Shown: positions 41,014-54,242, counted from the first letter of the stretch. The stretch is 64,000 nucleotides of DNA from Sclerurus mexicanus (GCA_013396755.1 VWZF01001867.1:871875-935874), one strand, 5' to 3'. Translations and numbers: made by a program. The notes: a model not told the origin generated them from the sequence alone.

Positions 41014-41770
41014 TGCAGGTATAATTACTGAAATCATCTTCAAATGCTGTTAAGTTATATCTCTTAATTTTGTTATGTTGCATCATCTTTCAGTGCTTTT
41101 TGGAAGACAATTACTTCATTTGTTGTGGTGATAGTTATTTTCCTCCAGGCAAAGATCATTACAAACTACCTTCTCTGAGCTCCTTCATTCCAGGAGGCAT
41201 TTGCATTGAACAAAAATATTGAACAAAGATTGACAGAAAGCTGTAACAATTATAGCTGCTATCATCTACATCCTCTTTCCCATGCCATTTAACTGGCAGT
41301 ATCAGAAGTCAAGTCTTCACAGAGCCTGGCTCACCTGGGACTTAGTCCACACAATCTAAATTTGTATTTTTTTTAGCTACCGGTTAATTATGAAGGCTGC
41401 AAGCTGAAGGCTCAAAAACATGAGCTGAAACAGTTTTCCCATATTCTAGACACTGCCTGTGTGACTTGAAGACAGAAGATTAGAATTCTTCAACATCATC
41501 AAAGTTTGGTATTGTAGAGAGGACTTCAATGTCTCACAAGTGTACACAATGACAAGGTTATTGATCTCCTTGAAAGATGTGGATGTTGGAAATTAACACC
41601 TATAGAGTCATAGACAAGAAAGTTTTATGTGACTAGTAATAGGCCATATTTTTAGAAACGAAACCTTCATTTCCTCATGGACAATTCTGTCCATTACGAC
41701 ACTACTGTGCAGTTACTATCCCTAATCTGTGCTTATGCAAGTAATGCAGAGACCATATAACCAGGACGAA

Positions 41771-42470
41771 GAGGCAGACAAAATATTTTATAAGCAGCTA
41801 GTCCTTGTTCTCATGGGGGACTTCAGCTTAGAGGTGTCTGCTGAAAATACAATACATCTGAGAGAAGACAGTCTAGGAGGCTCCTAGTGTGTGTGTAAGA
41901 TAACTTCCTAACACAGATGGTAAGGGAGCCAGCTAGGGAAAGTGCCCCACTGGACCTGATGCTCAAGAACAAGAGACGGACCTGTGGGTGATGTGATGAT
42001 TTGAGGCTGTTTTGGGTGCAGTGATCATGAAATGATAGAGTTTTCAATTCTTGGAGAAGTAAGGAGATGGTCAGCAGAACTGCTACCTTGGACTTCTGGA
42101 AGGCAGTGTGCCCAGGTGGCCAAAGAGGCTGATGGCATCCTGGCTTGTATCAGACAGTGTGTCCAGCAGGACTGGGGGATTGTGCCCTTGTACCTGGCAC
42201 TGGTGAGGCCACACCTTGGATACTGCATTCATTTTTGGGACCCTCACTACAGGAAAGACATTGAGGTGCTGGAGTGAGTCCACAGAAGGGCAATGAAGCT
42301 GGTGAAGGGTCTGAAGCACAATGGATGAGGAGTGGCTGAAGGAGATGGGAGTGTCTAGCCTGGAGAAAAGGAGACTCAGGGGAGACCTTATTGCTCTCTG
42401 CAACTACCTGGAAGGAGGTTGTAGTGAGATGGGGGTGTTGGTCTCTTCTCCCAGGCGACAATAGGACAAG
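41771..42470 (+). mobile_element. Internally deleted CR1 LINE copy
   Basis: The left part (41771 to about 42100) matches the C-terminal half of the CR1 endonuclease domain. It includes codons for M-G-D-F near 41813-41824 and for S-D-H-E-M-I-E at 42020-42040. At 42101-42106 it passes directly into the end of the reverse transcriptase region (AGTGTGCCCAGGTGGCC...). This continues through L-V-R-P-H-L-G-Y and codons for D-P-H-Y-R-K-D-I-E-V-L-E to a TGA at about 42275. Most of the reverse transcriptase domain is missing. The 3' end stops at AGGACAAG, before the usual CR1 tail. One frame stays open across the junction (42032-42277), but the copy cannot be active. Confidence 0.9.
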
Positions 42471-43120
42471 ACTCTTGTGAACAAATATAAGCAATTATGT
42501 TTGAACTTTAATAAAGCTATAACCTATTCCACAGAACTATTGCATGTATTCAGTGCCTTCAGTAATTAAGTACAGTGCATGATGACTTAATATCATCTGT
42601 CAAACTCAATATAGTTGTTTATTCAATTATTGTCTATTCCTGAATGTGTCACATTATTTGAGGTGATATGTAAGCACACAATAAATAAGAGTTCTCACTT
42701 TGAAGTTCCATCCATTTCTATGTAACAGCCACACATGAGAAACTGCAAAGAAACCAGAAAATCATGTTGAATGGCAATGATCTTGGCATACCAGCAACTT
42801 AATCTAAATAAGTTATTTTCCTATGCACTGTGACCAAGTTTAGACAGAAGACTGGGATGTATTCAGTGAGGTAGTTCCCTGGAAAACATAGGGAATTGCT
42901 AAGGTGACATGAATAGTAACATAAAAGCACAGTAGTCTGTTTTGGAAATGAAGGTGATTACAGTGCTTTTCTCTTTGGATGCAAAATTTATTAATCTATA
43001 AAATTAAGCACAAAACTTCAGTAGATACTGTGGGAAGAGAAGTGGACTTTTTAGGTTAAATTCAGAAGATTTAAGAGGCATTCAGGAAACAGAAGTTTTT
43101 GTGTCCAGTAATTACTTTAC

Positions 43121-43233
43121 AGATTATTCTGAGTTGGAAGGGACCCCCAAGGACCAAGTCCAACTCTTATGTGAATGACCCACAACCTTGGTCTTTCTAA
43201 CACAATGCTGTAACCAATGGAGCTAATCTCAGG
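43121..43233 (-). mobile_element. CR1 LINE 3' fragment
   Basis: On the plus strand the fragment reads GAGTTGGAAGGGACCC, CCAAGTCCAACTC, then GTGAATGACCC and ACAATGCTGTAACCAA. This is the reverse complement of the CR1 3' untranslated end, as commonly seen in bird genomes. The copy is short and diverged, with no coding content. Confidence 0.8.
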
Positions 43234-44671
43234 GTCTTCATATTATGACACATACAATCTGTGTGCTGTCTGAGTCTTTCCTCAATTCAACTAGTAAGTG
43301 AATGATGAAGGAATCATTCTTTTGATTTTTTTTCTTTTTTCTTTCCTCCCTTGGTCTAAAACAGTATTTAACTCTTCTATCAAAATGCAGCTGTTAAACT
43401 GAAAGACATCACACCAGGAATATCACATAGACTAATGGCAAAGACTTGCTCCAGCAATGGAATATGGAAGGGTGAAACTGTCTGTATGTGATAGGTACTT
43501 ATATGCAAGATTCACAGCCACTGAGCTGCAGAGCCTCCTTTCATTGCTGGGTTTGTAAATACTGTTTAAATTGACTTGCCAACTTAGCCTTTTGCTTTAT
43601 TAAAATGTCTACTTGGAAGTATGCTTTCTTCAATTCAGAATTATTTCTTTCAATTTAAATGTGTTTTATTTTCTTTAAATTGCTTTACATCAAGACTAAA
43701 CTGAAATTAGTTGTCTTCTGTTTCACTGAACGGAACAACCAGCTTTTCTTAGAAGTCAGTATCTTTATGATGTTTCTCATACAAGGTAGTGATAATTCAT
43801 GAGGGCACGAGAAAGGAGGATTTCATTTAGGTCTGGGCACAGAGGCAGAGCAGTTGTGGGAAACTGAGAGCTAAAGTTGGGCAAGAAAAAATGGCCTTAA
43901 CACCAATATTCCCAGAGGGCACGAGCAAGGCAAAAGGAAACATACAGGAAAGATCATTGCATTTGGGAGAATTTGTGTGAGCTGAGAGGTTAATGGGTGA
44001 ACAAGAAAGACCAGGTTGACAGTACATACTGGGAGTGGTCCAGATTTACCTTCATTCAGTATGTAAGGAACATGAGAAAGTTTCAAGCTCGCAGTTACGG
44101 ATAGGAAGGAGCAGGGGTCTGTGTTCCCTTTTGTACGTTGCCCTTAAATTCTATTGAGTTCAACAGTACTGAAAAATACCAATGAGTGCAGATTTACAGA
44201 AGCTGCACTGACAGTTTCTGGCCCTGGTTGTTGTTCTGTGAGGTTGTGAGGGGCTTTGGTAGAGGCATGAGAGATGCTTGAATTTTGAAAGCTCCGCAAA
44301 GTAAAGATACAGAACTGGTAACAGCATTTGTGAATTAAAGATTACTTTAATCTTCAGTGACAGATTTATGAAATATTGCATTAAATTCTGCTTCATGCTG
44401 CACAGTCAACAGAGCTTATTTGGGAAACAAAAACAATTTAAAAGAACCCATAGATTACTTTGGCTACTGAAGAGTATAAATTATCCCTAACCAAATTTTG
44501 TCAGTAGACTATGTTGAACTATTTATATAAAACATGCATTTTGACATTTATTACAGAATGATCCCTTCCCGTAGACTGCTAGTCACAAAAGGGGAACACA
44601 GGATGAATCATTACAGGGTTGGTAATCCTTTTTCTTACATAAATAAAAATGGTTAAAGATGAAAAATCAGA

Positions 44672-44740
44672 CTTTCTTGTGGTTGTTGTTTTTTATTTGG
44701 TGGGGAGGGTTTGTTAATTTTTTGTTTTGGTTTTATTTAG
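44672..44740 (+). repeat. G+T-rich tract
   Basis: The tract contains GTGGTTGTTGTTTTTT, GGTGGGGAGGG and TTTTGTTTTGGTTTT words with very little A or C. It belongs to the same class as the other strand-asymmetric tracts. Confidence 0.75.
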
Positions 44741-45599
44741 TATGGTGCAGTACTATGCAATCAGACAGCATTGCATTAAAATTCCAATGTTAAAAATACT
44801 GTAAAAATGCATGTTGGTGTGGCAGATGCTGTTGCTAAATATATATTTACAAGGATGCAGAAGAAATCCTTCTGAGGTGGAAGCAAGAAATCTAAGAAAT
44901 CTCTTGCCTAAGTTAAATGCTAGAAACAAATCTTGCCCCGGATTCTTCACAAGTCAACAGTTTTTGAGCACATAGTCTCAGCAAAGTGCCATTTCTGGTC
45001 CCAGCCTTTTGTGGAGATATATTTTTCAGGGTAGAATTGTGATTTACTCTGTTGATTTTGCTTTCTCACACAGGTATCCTCATTATCTCTATGATTAAAT
45101 GAAGTATTTTTCACTAACTAAAATATAACTGTGGCAGGCAACAATAGTATGCACAGCTATGCATGTGCCAAGCAATCTGTGAGTGACCCTGTCCTGGAAA
45201 CACGCACTGTTTTGTTTACAAACTGGCAGGTCCAGATTCTCTGTGAAACACCCTCACCTCCCACATCCAGGTCACTGGGGTACACATGAGGTATGTTCCC
45301 CAGCCCTTGCTGGAGGCATGGCTCTGCTGCCCAACATATCCCACTCGCCCCAGAGCATCTGGAATAGCTTTCTGGAACAAGTGCCTGCCATCGGTGTCTT
45401 ACAGGGCCCATCTGTATCTGTCCATACCTTTTGGCTGAAGACAATAGCTAACCTAAATTTGCTGCTGTCTGGGCTGAAGAAAGAAGACTAATGCTGTTAG
45501 CAAACTGTTAGCAATCAAAGGATTGCTAGCAAACAATTCTCCTAATTTTATTAAATGTAATTATTATATTCTGTCTCCTGATAATCATTCTTTTAGGGT

Positions 45600-45686
45600 C
45601 AAAAAAACCCAAGAAAAACAAAACCAGAAAAAACAAACAAACATAAAAATCCACCCTAAAAAAACCCACAAAAGCCCCACCTCCTT
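45600..45686 (+). repeat. A+C-rich tract
   Basis: About 87 bases of almost only A and C (AAAAAAACCC, ACAAACAAACA, CCCACAAAAGCCCCACC). It resembles the larger tract beside the LTR at 35966-36143. Confidence 0.75.
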
Positions 45687-48600
45687 AAAACTTATATAAA
45701 TACATTCCCTCATGATTGTGCCTAATTGCATGCCTTTGCAAATTGCCAGATGAGAGGGGAAAGAGTAGCTACTGTCTACAAGCTCTATCTTATTTCTGTT
45801 TATGCAAGTGAGTAGGCAAATACAGATGGTTTTGGAGAGAGAAAGGAGAAAAATAATTTCCAAAGCACAGCTGGTTCTCCAGAATATATGCAAATCCATA
45901 CTGTCACTTACCATGGTTAGAGAAGATTCAACTGCTCAGTCCACAAAGCTCAAATTTTCATGGTTCTTCTATTTTCAGAGTACTGGTTTGATACACTACA
46001 GTTCTCCAGTTAAAACAGCATTTCCTCAGTTTTGGTCAAGATTGCCTTCTTAAACAGTAAAGCAACTAAAGAAGACTATGATTTGCTCCTCTGTACCTTT
46101 ACTTTCCAGTTATCTGGCTCTCTTGCTTTTCCCAGGAGACACTGTACTATGAATGGAAATTCATAATTTACTATATTTACTCCAAAGTACCATCCAGACA
46201 GCTGCATGTTGCTAACAAAAGGTGCCAACGATTACCCAACACAGCACTTCAGGACAATTTATTAGGGGCTTTGGTTAAATCAACACCGTTTTCAATAGGA
46301 AATTCAGTCGTTTTGGGGTGCAATCCATTTCCCCGTTATTCTTTATTCTGATGTTTCTCTTTTTAATGTAATTCCTTTTCTGTGGGAGGAATCACAGCAA
46401 TGCTTCTGCCCTTGATTTTCTAGTTTTGCATAGCACATGCAAAAGCCACTTTAATCCCATTAGTATTCATATTTTTTACCTGGCAATTGAAGAAAACAGA
46501 CTAAAGAGTTATTTGGTTACCTTTGAGATCTCTTCTTCTACATTTTACAAAAATATATCCTTTCTTATGACTGTTTGAATATGTATAGAAACTCAAATGG
46601 TCTACTTTGGAAAAAAACCCCCACAATCTACAGTCCTACCACAATTACAGGGTAATAAACCCTCCTGTGGTACTGCTAATATTGCACATTTCTTCTCCAG
46701 ACATAAGACTTCCTGGCATTGTACCCTAATTTAAACCAGGATTGTGTCTCATAATTCAATAGGGCAGAACTATTACTGCAACAGAACTTTTTCCATTTCT
46801 GAAAAAATCCCACTGCTCTCTGCAGCTCTCATCTTTGTTAGCACATTGCCTTTTAAATCCTCAAAATACTCCTGCACACTGTGAGCAACCACTTAATTTT
46901 AAAAGCTCATCTTAAAGTGTAAAGAAATCCATATCCACTGCATAGTGATACTTTACTGTCAATTTGAGTGAAGCAGAAATCTAATTTTCACAATCAAACA
47001 GCTGTTGAGCTGCCTAACATAGTGGCATTCTGTTCTTGACAAGGGCTTTGGTCATCTTGGTAACTGCACTAAGGCTTAGTGCATGTGCCAAAGCAAGACT
47101 GTAGTAATACACAGTTGGTTTTGTACTAAAATATTTCTTTAACTTCAAAATTATATAAGCCTTATAAACAATCATGCTCTGTGTTCTTGGAACGGTATTT
47201 AGCATATTTTTGTCAAAGGAGTTGCGTCAATGCTAATTATATTAAGGTTTGCAACAATCGGTCTTCAAAGAGCGTCTTGGCGTTCATTCATTTGCAGTAG
47301 GTGAGCTCAGGACGCCCTTGGCACGTTCCCTTGGAGTGTGTGTGCAGCTTATCCAAGCAGTCATTCACATGGAGCATGTCTCCATGGGGCAGTGCTGGGG
47401 GTCTGTGCACTGCTTTTCTGGCTGCTGCCAGATGTAGGTCTGGAGCAAAAAGATCTCTAAATGTGTTCCGCATTTTTCCTTTGCAACCTTGTGCTCTTTA
47501 GGTCTCATCTTGCTTCTTCAATAAGTAGTTTTAATGTCAGTTGTTGGATTTCAGACGCAGAACTTTAACAAACTCTCAAAGAATTTACTGAATCAAAATC
47601 ATTCCTGAATTATCTCCAAGGTTGACTTAGCACTGATACTTTAATTTATTTCATAGTAATGAATAGAATTTTCTGGAATCCTGTGCCAAATGCTGGTCTC
47701 ATATTGAATCTATTCCCATGTTAATTCTAAGTGATATTTCTCCACTGCAACTGAAATAAATTCAGAAAAAAGTACCAAATCTTTCTTATTCCACTTAAGT
47801 GAAATGTAAGAAGGATACCATACCTTTTTTAGTGGTGCATCAGAATAAAGGGATAATATCTAAATCCTATTTTTTCAGAGCTGTAGTAAAGAAAAGTCTT
47901 TTAAACTATCTACATATGAAGACATAAATCTTTTGACCTTTAAAAACTGATAAAAGTATCAGTGACATGGTATTTTAAACTGAGTCTCAAGTTACTGTAA
48001 ATGTGTAGCAATAATAAAAAAGAGATCAATAAAAGAAATCTACAGGATCTATAATTCCATTTTGGATTACAGCTGGTGAAATAACTTGAGCTGGACAACA
48101 CAGTACAAACATTTGTGTGGAACATCACAAACATTTTCAGCAAAAGGGGTATCTACATTTTAGAAATTAATAAATGTGTAATACATGTAATTTTAATTTG
48201 ATCTCTCCCCCTCCCCCCAAAAAGACTTGTTTTAGACAAAAATAATTAAAAAAGATATAACATCCCAAGAGAAATGAAACATTTTGTTCAGTTTACAACT
48301 AAAGTAAAAAAAAAAATTAAAAAAAAAAAAAGAATGTATAGATAGGCTGCTGCTTGAATTTACTACCTGGTATTTTTAACTTCTCTAAAGGTAGACCAAT
48401 GTTGGTTCCTCCTTCTTCATTCTTTCTCAAGCCTTTTAGGATTAAGTTTATGGGAACGTCTATGAAAATTACATAAAAATGGGAAAGAATGTTAGGATTT
48501 AGCTCACTTCTTCAATCATCAAAATTGTAATTATGCAACTTCTGTTGTTTGATGCTCACATGTGGTTGCCAGGAGCTGCAATTTATATTAATGTGGGGTT

Positions 48601-49844
48601 TTTTTGATGGTGAAGGGAAGGCTGTGCACTTTTTTTCCACGATGAGCAACTTGTATAACTCATGAGAAACTGCTGATGCAGACAGCTTAGCAAGTTTCAA
48701 GGAAGTGATTGCATATTTATGTGGAATAGAAAAACCTTCACATTTGCATTAGGTAGGATATAAATAAATCTGAAGGGCTTGTCTTCCTCTAATTGTATAG
48801 CATTTTATCTTTATCAGTAGAATTTAAGCAATAAACCCCTCAATTTAGAAATAACCCTCAATTTAGAATGCATGAAAATCTTGATGGAAAAAATACATGG
48901 TATCTATTTAATGGGAACAATCAAAGCTGTAGGAGTATTATTCTTGACTATACACCTGTGCCCATACTTACAATCAAATAATTTGTAATTCTCAAGTGAA
49001 TGGATTAGTGAACTACTTGCCATGTCAGTAACTGATCACACGTATTTTTGTAGACCACTCAATTGCAGAACACAAAAGCATTAACTTATTTCAGGTTATT
49101 GACTTATTTCATGATATTGAGAGAGTCACAGTCATAAAAATGCAAGATTTACCTCCAAATCAGCTGTCTTTTTACGAAGAGCATAATATTAGTTGGAGGA
49201 GCTGTTACTTCATCACAAGGCATGCTCCTCCTCAGCTATGCAGCTCCTGCATGAGCGGTCTTCTTGAGCCTATTCAACAGTTCAATGGTGAAGGGCATCT
49301 GTAAATACCAAGAAGAGTTCTAGGGAGACACAGAGGTTGTACTCACCACCTGAACAACTGGCATCTGTGCCTTTGTCAGAGATTTGTTCTGACACAAAAC
49401 ATGTCCCTGTTCACTACTATAAACACATTTACAAGCCAGCAGTTTCAGATATGGAACTAGAGCAAACACCCGCCCATCAAAAGTCAGTGTTGAATTTTGT
49501 GCTTTCTTCAACAACATAAATAGACCTCTGATGACTACTTTCTGAAAGACAAGAAGCAATGTTCAAAATGTAGTCTGTACAAATCAGCTATGACGAAGAA
49601 TGGCCTTTTATAATTAGACTACTAAATGGCCTACAGTGTTAATCTATTTTCAATATATGCTACTTTTGATATTAACCGTGGTTTGTAACTTTAGAGAATA
49701 GAAGCACTTGGATGTAAACTTCTCTGGCTAAGTTTGTCTGTTTATTCTTTGGAAATATTTTTTAAAATGAATAAATATAGATTCAGCTTGACTAAGGTAT
49801 TTTTCAAATATGTGTAGACTGAAAAATTATTCAATATATCAGAA

Positions 49845-49922
49845 CACAGAATCAAAGGATAGGTAGGGTTGCAAGGGACCTCTGGACATTATCTAGTCCA
49901 ATCCCCCTGCCAAGTTAGGGCA
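49845..49922 (-). mobile_element. CR1 LINE 3' terminal fragment
   Basis: CACAGAATCAAAGGATAGG, then GCAAGGGACCTCTGGA, CTAGTCCAATCCCCCTGCC and AGGGCAC match the reverse complement of the CR1 3' end. This is the segment next to the ATTCTATGA-type tail. About 78 bases are recognisable. Confidence 0.85.
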
Positions 49923-52602
49923 CATTTTGATTTGAAATATTTTGCTGTGATACCAATGAACTATGCAGCATTTCATTTAGAAACTCATTGAAACTTTTCA
50001 AATTTAGTGTTTTTCTCGAATTTTTTGGAATTAGGAGGAATTAAATGAAATTTTTTGTGGTATGAGGTAAGTCACAAGCCTGCTCAGCAGCAACCTGTCA
50101 TTTGAATATTAGATGAAATCTAATTACAACTGAAATCTCTGATACATTTTTACTTTTTTATTCCATAAATGTGACTTTTTTCTGCTATACATCTCTGGCA
50201 ATTTACCTCACATTTTAAAGAATTAATTGAAAATTAAAGATAATGTGGATCCTGTAACAGCTCTATAATGACATATGGAGTAGGATTTCAATCTGGTATG
50301 TATACTTGTTTGCTAAAGACCTTCAGCATCCACTGTTTCATGTAAAATGAACATGTAACATTAACAGTCTATGTTTAGAACTTCAAGTTTAATTCACCCT
50401 CGCTTGTGAAGACATGCTGTAATTGTTCTGCCTTCAGATACTATCTACATAGTTCCTCCTCATAGTCTTACTGTTTCTTTGGCTTCTCTTGTTATGTAAA
50501 TGTAATTTATTTTTTTTTACATTAAGGAGATATCAATACATTTTCAGATTTTGAATTTTAATCTGTTTAAATTAATCTGACTAAACCCAACTAAACTGTG
50601 GTCACACAAACCATGCAGCCAATAAATCGTGGCTCCAAGCAGCAAAGGAATGATGTGCAGATGAAGTCAGTATTTACAAAGTAGATCCTGGAGAGAGTGT
50701 TTGCCCATGGCTTCAGAGCACTTCTAAACAGATTTTCACCTTTCTGTATTATCGAAGGTGTTCAATGTAAGCATAGCTACACTGAACACCAAAAGTATCC
50801 AACTGGTACAAAACTATCAAAATTTAGATCTCCATAGTGCTCTCCTTTCTGATTGCTTCCATGTTGTCTTATTGTTAAGTAAGGTAAACCAATTCCACTT
50901 CTGTTTCAAATTCTCCTTAAAACAGCAAAATAACCAGTAGAATATGTGAGGGAAAAAACATAGCTGCAGGAAAAAGAATTAACCTTTTCTCTTTGAAGTT
51001 TTAAATAAAAGAAGAAAGCACAGGACAAGAACCTCTCCATGCAGATTCACAACACAAAGCTTTTGGAGGAGAGGAATAGCTCATGGTAAGGGTCTGCTGG
51101 GCTCCCTTTTCTGTCTCTGCTTCAGTATTAAACAAGTGAACTATATTAGAAATGTGACTTAATAAGCCATTTCAAAGCCTTTTGGTAGCAAACAACCTCC
51201 TGGATCTGCTGCCAGAGGTCAGTGAATGCCTCTGAGAACAACCAGAACTCTATTTTTTTACAGATAAAAACATCCTTTATAATTTTCTTTGATTGGCGAT
51301 AACCTCCAGAAGGCTTAATACAGGGAAAGATCATTTCAGGATAATATATACAAGAAGGTGGCACCCATTTGACTCTGGCAACCATCACTTTGTATGCTTT
51401 TGGAGAACTTACATTATCAGACATCTCCACCTCCAACAGACATGCGATTATCTGCAGGATTCAGTAATTCAAATGCAAATTTGAAGCTGCTGCATTTTGA
51501 AATAACACTGGTTTGGAGATGGTTGGTTATGTCATTACATAGTTGCTTAAAATAAATTAATAAAGTAATATCTCACAGTTGCATGCAATTATTTTTATTA
51601 CTTTCTTAAATATGTCCATAAATTTTTACAGTGCCTGTTGTACAACACCCACCATTTTCCTGATCGCTTAATGAGTGATTCTGAGTAACAGCACCTCCAC
51701 CTTGTGGTAATCTGGAGAAATAGATCTTTAATGCCAGAAAGCACCTCTGGAAACATTATGATAATATAGTTCTATTCAGACTGGATCTTGACTTCAGGTC
51801 CTTCAAGGAGTTTGTTTCAGTGTGATTTCTCTCCACCTTCATTTGGCACTTGTCATCTGGGACAGTCCTCCTTGTCCTTGCAGAAACCTTGTTTCTTACA
51901 GTCTGACAGCAGGGAACTTGCATTCCCCTAAGGAGTCAGGGAGATACTGCCCCTCTATGTACTGCGAATTAATGCTATCAATTAACACCTGTATTTAGGC
52001 ACTGAGAAGTTTAAAGGTTTGCAAATACTTCTCCCAGAGGAAACTTTCAATTCTGGTGCAATTGTAAAGGTTTTTTTTTCTGGGAGATTTAACATCTAAG
52101 CAGAAGTTTTCCACTGCCACAGCTGACTAGGAGCATGAATGTGCATGTGTGCATAGTGTCTGTATTTTGGGTTTAGGGTTAAATTTTATAATTTGGATAA
52201 ATCTAATTTGAAAAGAGAAATGCTTTTCAAGCTTAAGAAGAGATCCTTCCTGACTGGTGCTGTCCAAAACCTAGCTAATCACTGGTCCCTGTCTACATTC
52301 TTGATAGCCACTGTGCACGGCTCAGACATCTGCACTGGACTCAGCTCAGACACCTGCACTGGGCTATCAGATGAAAGTCTAATTTACTTTTCCTCCTTTG
52401 TTTCCATTGTGGTTTTTTTTTGGTTTTTTATCACTGAGATACCATGTGCTGTGAAAGCAGAGAGTGAGACATTCAGCAGGCATGTCAGCTGGATGCCAAA
52501 TATGAAGTTCCTCCCACTTTCTACCTTGGTATTGCAGCAGGGTTTTGTTTTGCAGGACAGCTCTAGATAATTAGTGTCATCATAGCCAGCACCCTCACTG
52601 TC

Positions 52603-53060
52603 TCCTTGTGTCCAGTGTGCTACAGTCCCATAACTGTCTTGGATTTACTCCGGTATATTAAATTCTTTCTTATCCTGGGGAGTTCAAAACTGGGCACAGT
52701 ACTTGGGTGTGGTCTCACATGAGAAGGGTAGAGGGAATTAACCATATCCATTGATCTGTTGCCTACAGTCTTGCTAGGAGAGAAGTATGCTGTTAGTCTT
52801 CATCTCCACAGGGACACACTGCTGACTCAATTCAGCTTTCTTCTCCAGAACCCCCAGATGCTTTTCTGGAGAGTTCCTTTTCAGCCTCTTGGTTTCCAGT
52901 GTGTGCTGTTAGATGGGGTTACTGTGTACTGGCTGTGGGAAGTTGCCTTTGTTGTAGTTGAACTTTGTGGGGTTTCTGTCAGCTTCTGTTTCAGTCTGTC
53001 AAAGCCACTTTGAGTGGCAATTCTACACAGCATTCAAATAAGCACATCATTCGGACCAAG
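52603..53060 (-). mobile_element. CR1 LINE fragment, reverse transcriptase end
   Basis: The plus strand follows the reverse complement of the last part of the CR1 reverse transcriptase frame. Recognisable pieces include CTGGGGAGTTCAAAACTGGG, GGTGTGGTCTCAC, GACACACTGCTGACTCA, AACCCCCAGATGCTTTTCTG and CAGTCTGTCAAAGCCACTTTGA. The copy is diverged and contains stops in every frame, so it is an old truncated insertion. It overlaps the same part of CR1 that is retained in the 41771-42470 copy but lies in the opposite orientation. Confidence 0.85.
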
Positions 53061-53698
53061 AATTGTAAGTGCATTGTGATTTAAGAGCATACAAAATTCT
53101 GTGCTGTGATGTCTAATATTTTTACTCTGACAATAGTTATCAGAGACAAATACCACAAAGCTAGAAAATTTGAAATTGCCTGTGCTCTCCTATAAGCTAC
53201 TGTCTCTAGCAGATCAGTAGTTTAGGCACTTATTAATTTGACATGTGCATTTCAACTTTTCTCTCCAATAGCAGGAAAGGAACTAACTACAGTTTTGTTT
53301 TTTTTTTTTTTTTTTTGCTGACATACCTCCCATAGCAATTAATTCATAATCTGATGATGGATTGTGCAAAAAACCTCTTTTTTTTGTTTTAAGCTTGCTT
53401 CCTCTAAATGTTTTTGTTATACTTCTTCGTATTGAGAAATTTGAAACAATAATCCACAGCTCAGCTCATGCACCATTCCTACTTCTCCAGTCCCAGTCTA
53501 GTTTCCCTTTCTTTTAAAGCAGAATCTGTTGCCGTGTTTTCTTTATTTCCCTCAATGCTTTCCTTGCAGTTTCTAACATTTGACTGGCATTTTTGACTGT
53601 TGCTGTACAATGATCTGGCATTTTTGTATAACACTACCCAGAAACTCTAACATTTCTTCCTTGAGTGGCAATAGGTAATTAACCAACATCTTGGATGC
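53061..53698. other. Noncoding stretch between CR1 and solo LTR
   Basis: Nothing coding was recognised. The only distinct structure is the T19 run at 53298-53316. Confidence 0.6.
53298..53316 (+). repeat. Poly-T run (19 bases)
   Basis: Nineteen uninterrupted T residues lie here, preceded by TTTTG. It could be the reverse complement of a poly-A tail, but no retrocopy was recognised to its right, so it is treated as a homopolymer. Confidence 0.85.
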
Positions 53699-53703
53699 AT
53701 ACT
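53699..53703. repeat. Left target-site duplication ATACT
   Basis: ATACT directly precedes the LTR start and is repeated exactly at 54321-54325 directly after its end. A 5-base duplication is typical of ERVL-type (class III) elements. Confidence 0.9.
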
Positions 53704-53965
53704 TGTCCTAGTTCAGCAGGTGGGACCAGTTATCACTGTGTGGGGGTGATCAAAGCTATGTATTCTACCCCCCTCTATTCATTTCCCAAGAGCAATGGCC
53801 CATTGGCAGCAGCTGCCCAGGGAGTCGTTAGCACCTTCACACCCAGCCTGAGGGGGCCTGGCTGCTAATGGGCCATCAATGGTTCAACAATACCCCATGA
53901 CTCAGAGTTAATCACCCATTGTGTGAGTCCCCACCCTAGGGGAGGGACTGGGTGCTCCCTGAAGG

Positions 53966-53973
53966 TACATAAG
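53966..53973 (+). promoter_or_regulatory. TATA-like box of the solo LTR
   Basis: TACATAAG lies 262 bases into the LTR and about 277 bases before the ATTAAA signal, where an LTR core promoter is expected. The LTR may still be able to start transcription toward the right, which is inference. Confidence 0.5.
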
Positions 53974-54242
53974 CAGGCGCAAGAAGACCTCGGGGGCTAC
54001 TCTTGTTGGATCCAGAGGAGCAGCAGGACCTTGACAGGTGGAAACCATCACTCTTGACCAGACCCCAGCCATCATCTGCACCAACAGGTTCTTCACTTCC
54101 TTTTGCTTTAGACTTGGGGGAACCATACAGGCTAACACACCCCTTTGGGCTTGTGCCCTGGGACACTGGGTTATACTGCTGGGTTTTGGTGAGTTGAAAG
54201 CAGTTTTCTCTTTGTGTCAGTGTATTTATTGTAATACCTTTC

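Larger units (their letters stand above)
36144..41770. other. Noncoding stretch, no gene recognised
   Basis: Nothing recognisable as a coding exon. G+T-rich tracts lie at 37871-37913 and 40980-41013, and an (AT)n run is at about 40134-40150. A pyrimidine-rich acceptor-like site ending TTTTCCTCCAG lies at 41148 and another ending TTCATTCCAG at 41193. Both precede only short open frames. Confidence 0.55.
42471..52602. other. Noncoding stretch with two small CR1 remnants
   Basis: Two CR1 3' remnants (43121-43233 and 49845-49922) are listed separately. A G+T-rich tract lies at 44672-44740, an A+C-rich tract at 45600-45686 and a split poly-A run at about 48307-48331. A 24-base unit is duplicated at about 52319-52366 (GCTCAGACAYCTGCACTGG). 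No coding exon was recognised. A short segment at 50036-50065 has an acceptor-like left side and a GTAAGT right side but only 10 codons. Confidence 0.55.

Noticed and set aside
41147..41222. Acceptor-like site in phase with the 33218 donor, followed by about 24 codons and a stop
   Set aside because: A single phase match over an 8 kb gap is weak evidence, and many acceptor-like sites exist in between.
42032..42277. 81-codon plus-strand frame
   Set aside because: It is the fused endonuclease/reverse transcriptase remnant of the CR1 copy and not a host gene.
52169..52181. Telomere-like GGGTTTAGGGTTA
   Set aside because: Only about two imperfect units are present, so it does not support an interstitial telomere repeat.
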